A stretch of 61,716 nucleotides of DNA from Alkalitalea saponilacus (GTDB lineage: Bacteria; Bacteroidota; Bacteroidia; Bacteroidales; Marinilabiliaceae): contig NZ_FUYV01000022.1 in assembly GCF_900168165.1 (NCBI RefSeq), positions 1-61,716 of the forward strand. The letters run 5' to 3'. The translations under genes and the position numbers were made by a program. Below are positions 60,601-61,716 of the stretch, piece after piece (the stretch's first letter is position 1; each line of letters opens with the position of its first letter). The notes beneath the pieces are model-generated. The model ran no database searches, had not been told where the DNA came from, and saw only the letters and a program-made list of their open reading frames with translations.

Positions 60601-61551
60601 ATGAGTAAAAAATTAGTTTTCGGAATTCCTGCGGGTTTGTCTTTGCTTCTTCCGGCAATATTGATTTCATATTTTTTTCGCGAAATGCCCGAACCCCTTG
60701 GAAACTACTATGACTCACCACTAATGGTTGTGGGTGCTGGTCTGTTTATATGGTTAATGGCATTTGGGGTTTTGATGATCATTTATACACATTGGAACGA
60801 AAAGATTAGACCATCATCAGGCAATAGGGTTCTTCTCGATCTTCCCCAGCATGAGCATAACATCAGGGCGGAAATTATTCTCTCCAAAATATTTGCCAGA
60901 CTTGCAGAAATAAAGGATGAAGACGATGAAGAAAACAACTTCTATACCATTGTCAGGGGGCGCGATGCAAAATTCATCAAAAGGGGCCTAGATTACATCA
61001 ATACAAGATTAAATATTGATGATCCTGATATTGTCCGCCAGTTTAACTATATGAAGAACTTGTATAATGAGAAGTTGAAACGTTCTTTTACCGGATCATG
61101 GTGGATCATTATTGCAGCTTTTGTAGTTGCAGGAATGATGGAAGCTTATGCTGACTACCCCTACATAATGCCAATCTACATTGCAGGTATCGTATTGTAT
61201 TTCTTCGCCAGCAAAGTACCTTTGTTTTTAGAGGAAAAAAGATACCACAAATTTGGGCGCGGCAATCTTTTATCGCGCATTGCAGGATTCCTCTTTTCGG
61301 ATATTGGTGGAAGTTTGGATAGGGCTAGGAATAGTTCTTACGGGATCCGTTCAGACAGTCAGCGTCATAAGGAAGATGTCGCAGCTTATGGTGATGCTGT
61401 TTCCTTGGTTTTCAATATTTTTGTTTTGCTGTTTATAGCTTCTTTTGTTGTAGTTTTTGCTGTATGGAAGTTTTTTTACAACTTCTGGTCAAGAAACCTT
61501 TTGTCCCTTAGTACTTTGGATCAATGGTATGAGAAAAATATCTCCAATTAG
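60601..61551 (+). CDS. Multi-pass membrane protein of unknown function
   Basis: 316 residues with five hydrophobic segments: about 7-26 (GIPAGLSLLLPAILISYFF), 43-63 (VVGAGLFIWLMAFGVLMIIY), 165-182, 188-206 and 270-295. Between the second and third lies a soluble acidic helix-rich region (FARLAEIKDEDDEENNF, GLDYINTRLNIDDPD). I recognise no family, and none of the motifs suggests a Cas protein. The ATG at 60601 follows directly after the CRISPR remnant spacer region, with no clear promoter of its own other than those in the repeats. The remaining 61552-61716 holds no recognisable feature. Confidence 0.7.
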   Translation: MSKKLVFGIPAGLSLLLPAILISYFFREMPEPLGNYYDSPLMVVGAGLFIWLMAFGVLMIIYTHWNEKIRPSSGNRVLLDLPQHEHNIRAEIILSKIFARLAEIKDEDDEENNFYTIVRGRDAKFIKRGLDYINTRLNIDDPDIVRQFNYMKNLYNEKLKRSFTGSWWIIIAAFVVAGMMEAYADYPYIMPIYIAGIVLYFFASKVPLFLEEKRYHKFGRGNLLSRIAGFLFSDIGGSLDRARNSSYGIRSDSQRHKEDVAAYGDAVSLVFNIFVLLFIASFVVVFAVWKFFYNFWSRNLLSLSTLDQWYEKNISN

Positions 61552-61716
61552 GCGTATCTTTGTTAACTCTCTCATTGTAACGACATTTATTTAATTCATC
61601 CTGAATCAGGAACTAACTTTTACAGGGTTTTACTTGGCGGCAAAAAAACTGATTGTTATTCATTTGTATGCATTACCAACCCCCTTTTCAGTCAAGTATT
61701 GATAATATACATTGTA

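Noticed and set aside
60601-61551. Last gene as a CRISPR-associated membrane protein
   Set aside because: Proximity to the repeats is the only argument; no nuclease, HEPN or other Cas motif is visible.

Overview
The window looks like a chromosome segment of an anaerobic or facultative member of the Bacteroidota, probably Bacteroidales/Marinilabiliales-like. This is inferred from several signals: exact TAnnTTTG promoter -7 boxes of the Bacteroidota sigma factor, SusC-type TonB-dependent receptors paired with DUF4249 lipoproteins, type IX secretion (T9SS) C-terminal sorting domains, tandem OmpH/Skp genes beside bamA, a KorAB 2-oxoacid:ferredoxin oxidoreductase, and a low-GC background. No rRNA or tRNA gene was recognised.

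Layout. Positions 1-1575 hold the tail of one IS4-family transposase gene and a complete second IS4-family element with 18-bp inverted repeats and a 9-bp target duplication. Positions 1760-6100 are a partial tryptophan operon (trpC-trpF-trpB-trpA) behind a leader peptide with three consecutive Trp codons and a strong terminator, which is a classical attenuator layout. trpE, trpG and trpD are not in the window. From 6165 to 14800 come a divergent EF-G2-like factor with altered GTPase motifs, a DUF190 protein, a LolC/E-type permease, a CoA-diphosphatase-like Nudix enzyme, an MltF-type lytic transglycosylase and a putative porin.

Positions 15059-29766 are the most unusual part. Three transcription units each begin with a copy of the same long leader; two copies are 599 bp, one is truncated. 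Each leader has a promoter-like pair of boxes separated by a poly-T run of different length (11, 16, 8) and a conserved 38-codon small ORF. The two full leaders continue into an identical lipoprotein signal peptide and then into unrelated mature proteins. The first and third units carry DUF4249 lipoprotein plus TonB-dependent receptor pairs; the second carries a lipoprotein and an outer-membrane barrel. Together they look like a possibly phase-variable, cassette-like surface uptake or display locus.

Positions 30287-34075 carry a small outer-membrane protein and korAB. A gamma-carbonic-anhydrase-like gene follows, then a long minus-strand envelope-biogenesis cluster (CBS protein, a BamA-like barrel, nadK, DUF6089 protein, uppS, bamA, three ompH genes, murI), divergent from pdxJ. 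Next come an alpha/beta hydrolase, a hemerythrin/LuxR pair, an RDD membrane protein, a 1241-residue NtrY-like histidine kinase, rlmH, a DUF4783 protein with nadC, rmuC, a TPR histidine kinase, a start-less ORF remnant and a triple-repeat T9SS-sorted protein.

Near the right end (60382-60503) is a two-repeat, one-spacer CRISPR remnant. Its repeat resembles the long repeats of Bacteroides type II-C systems and contains a Bacteroidota promoter. No cas gene is in the window. The last gene encodes an unrecognised membrane protein.
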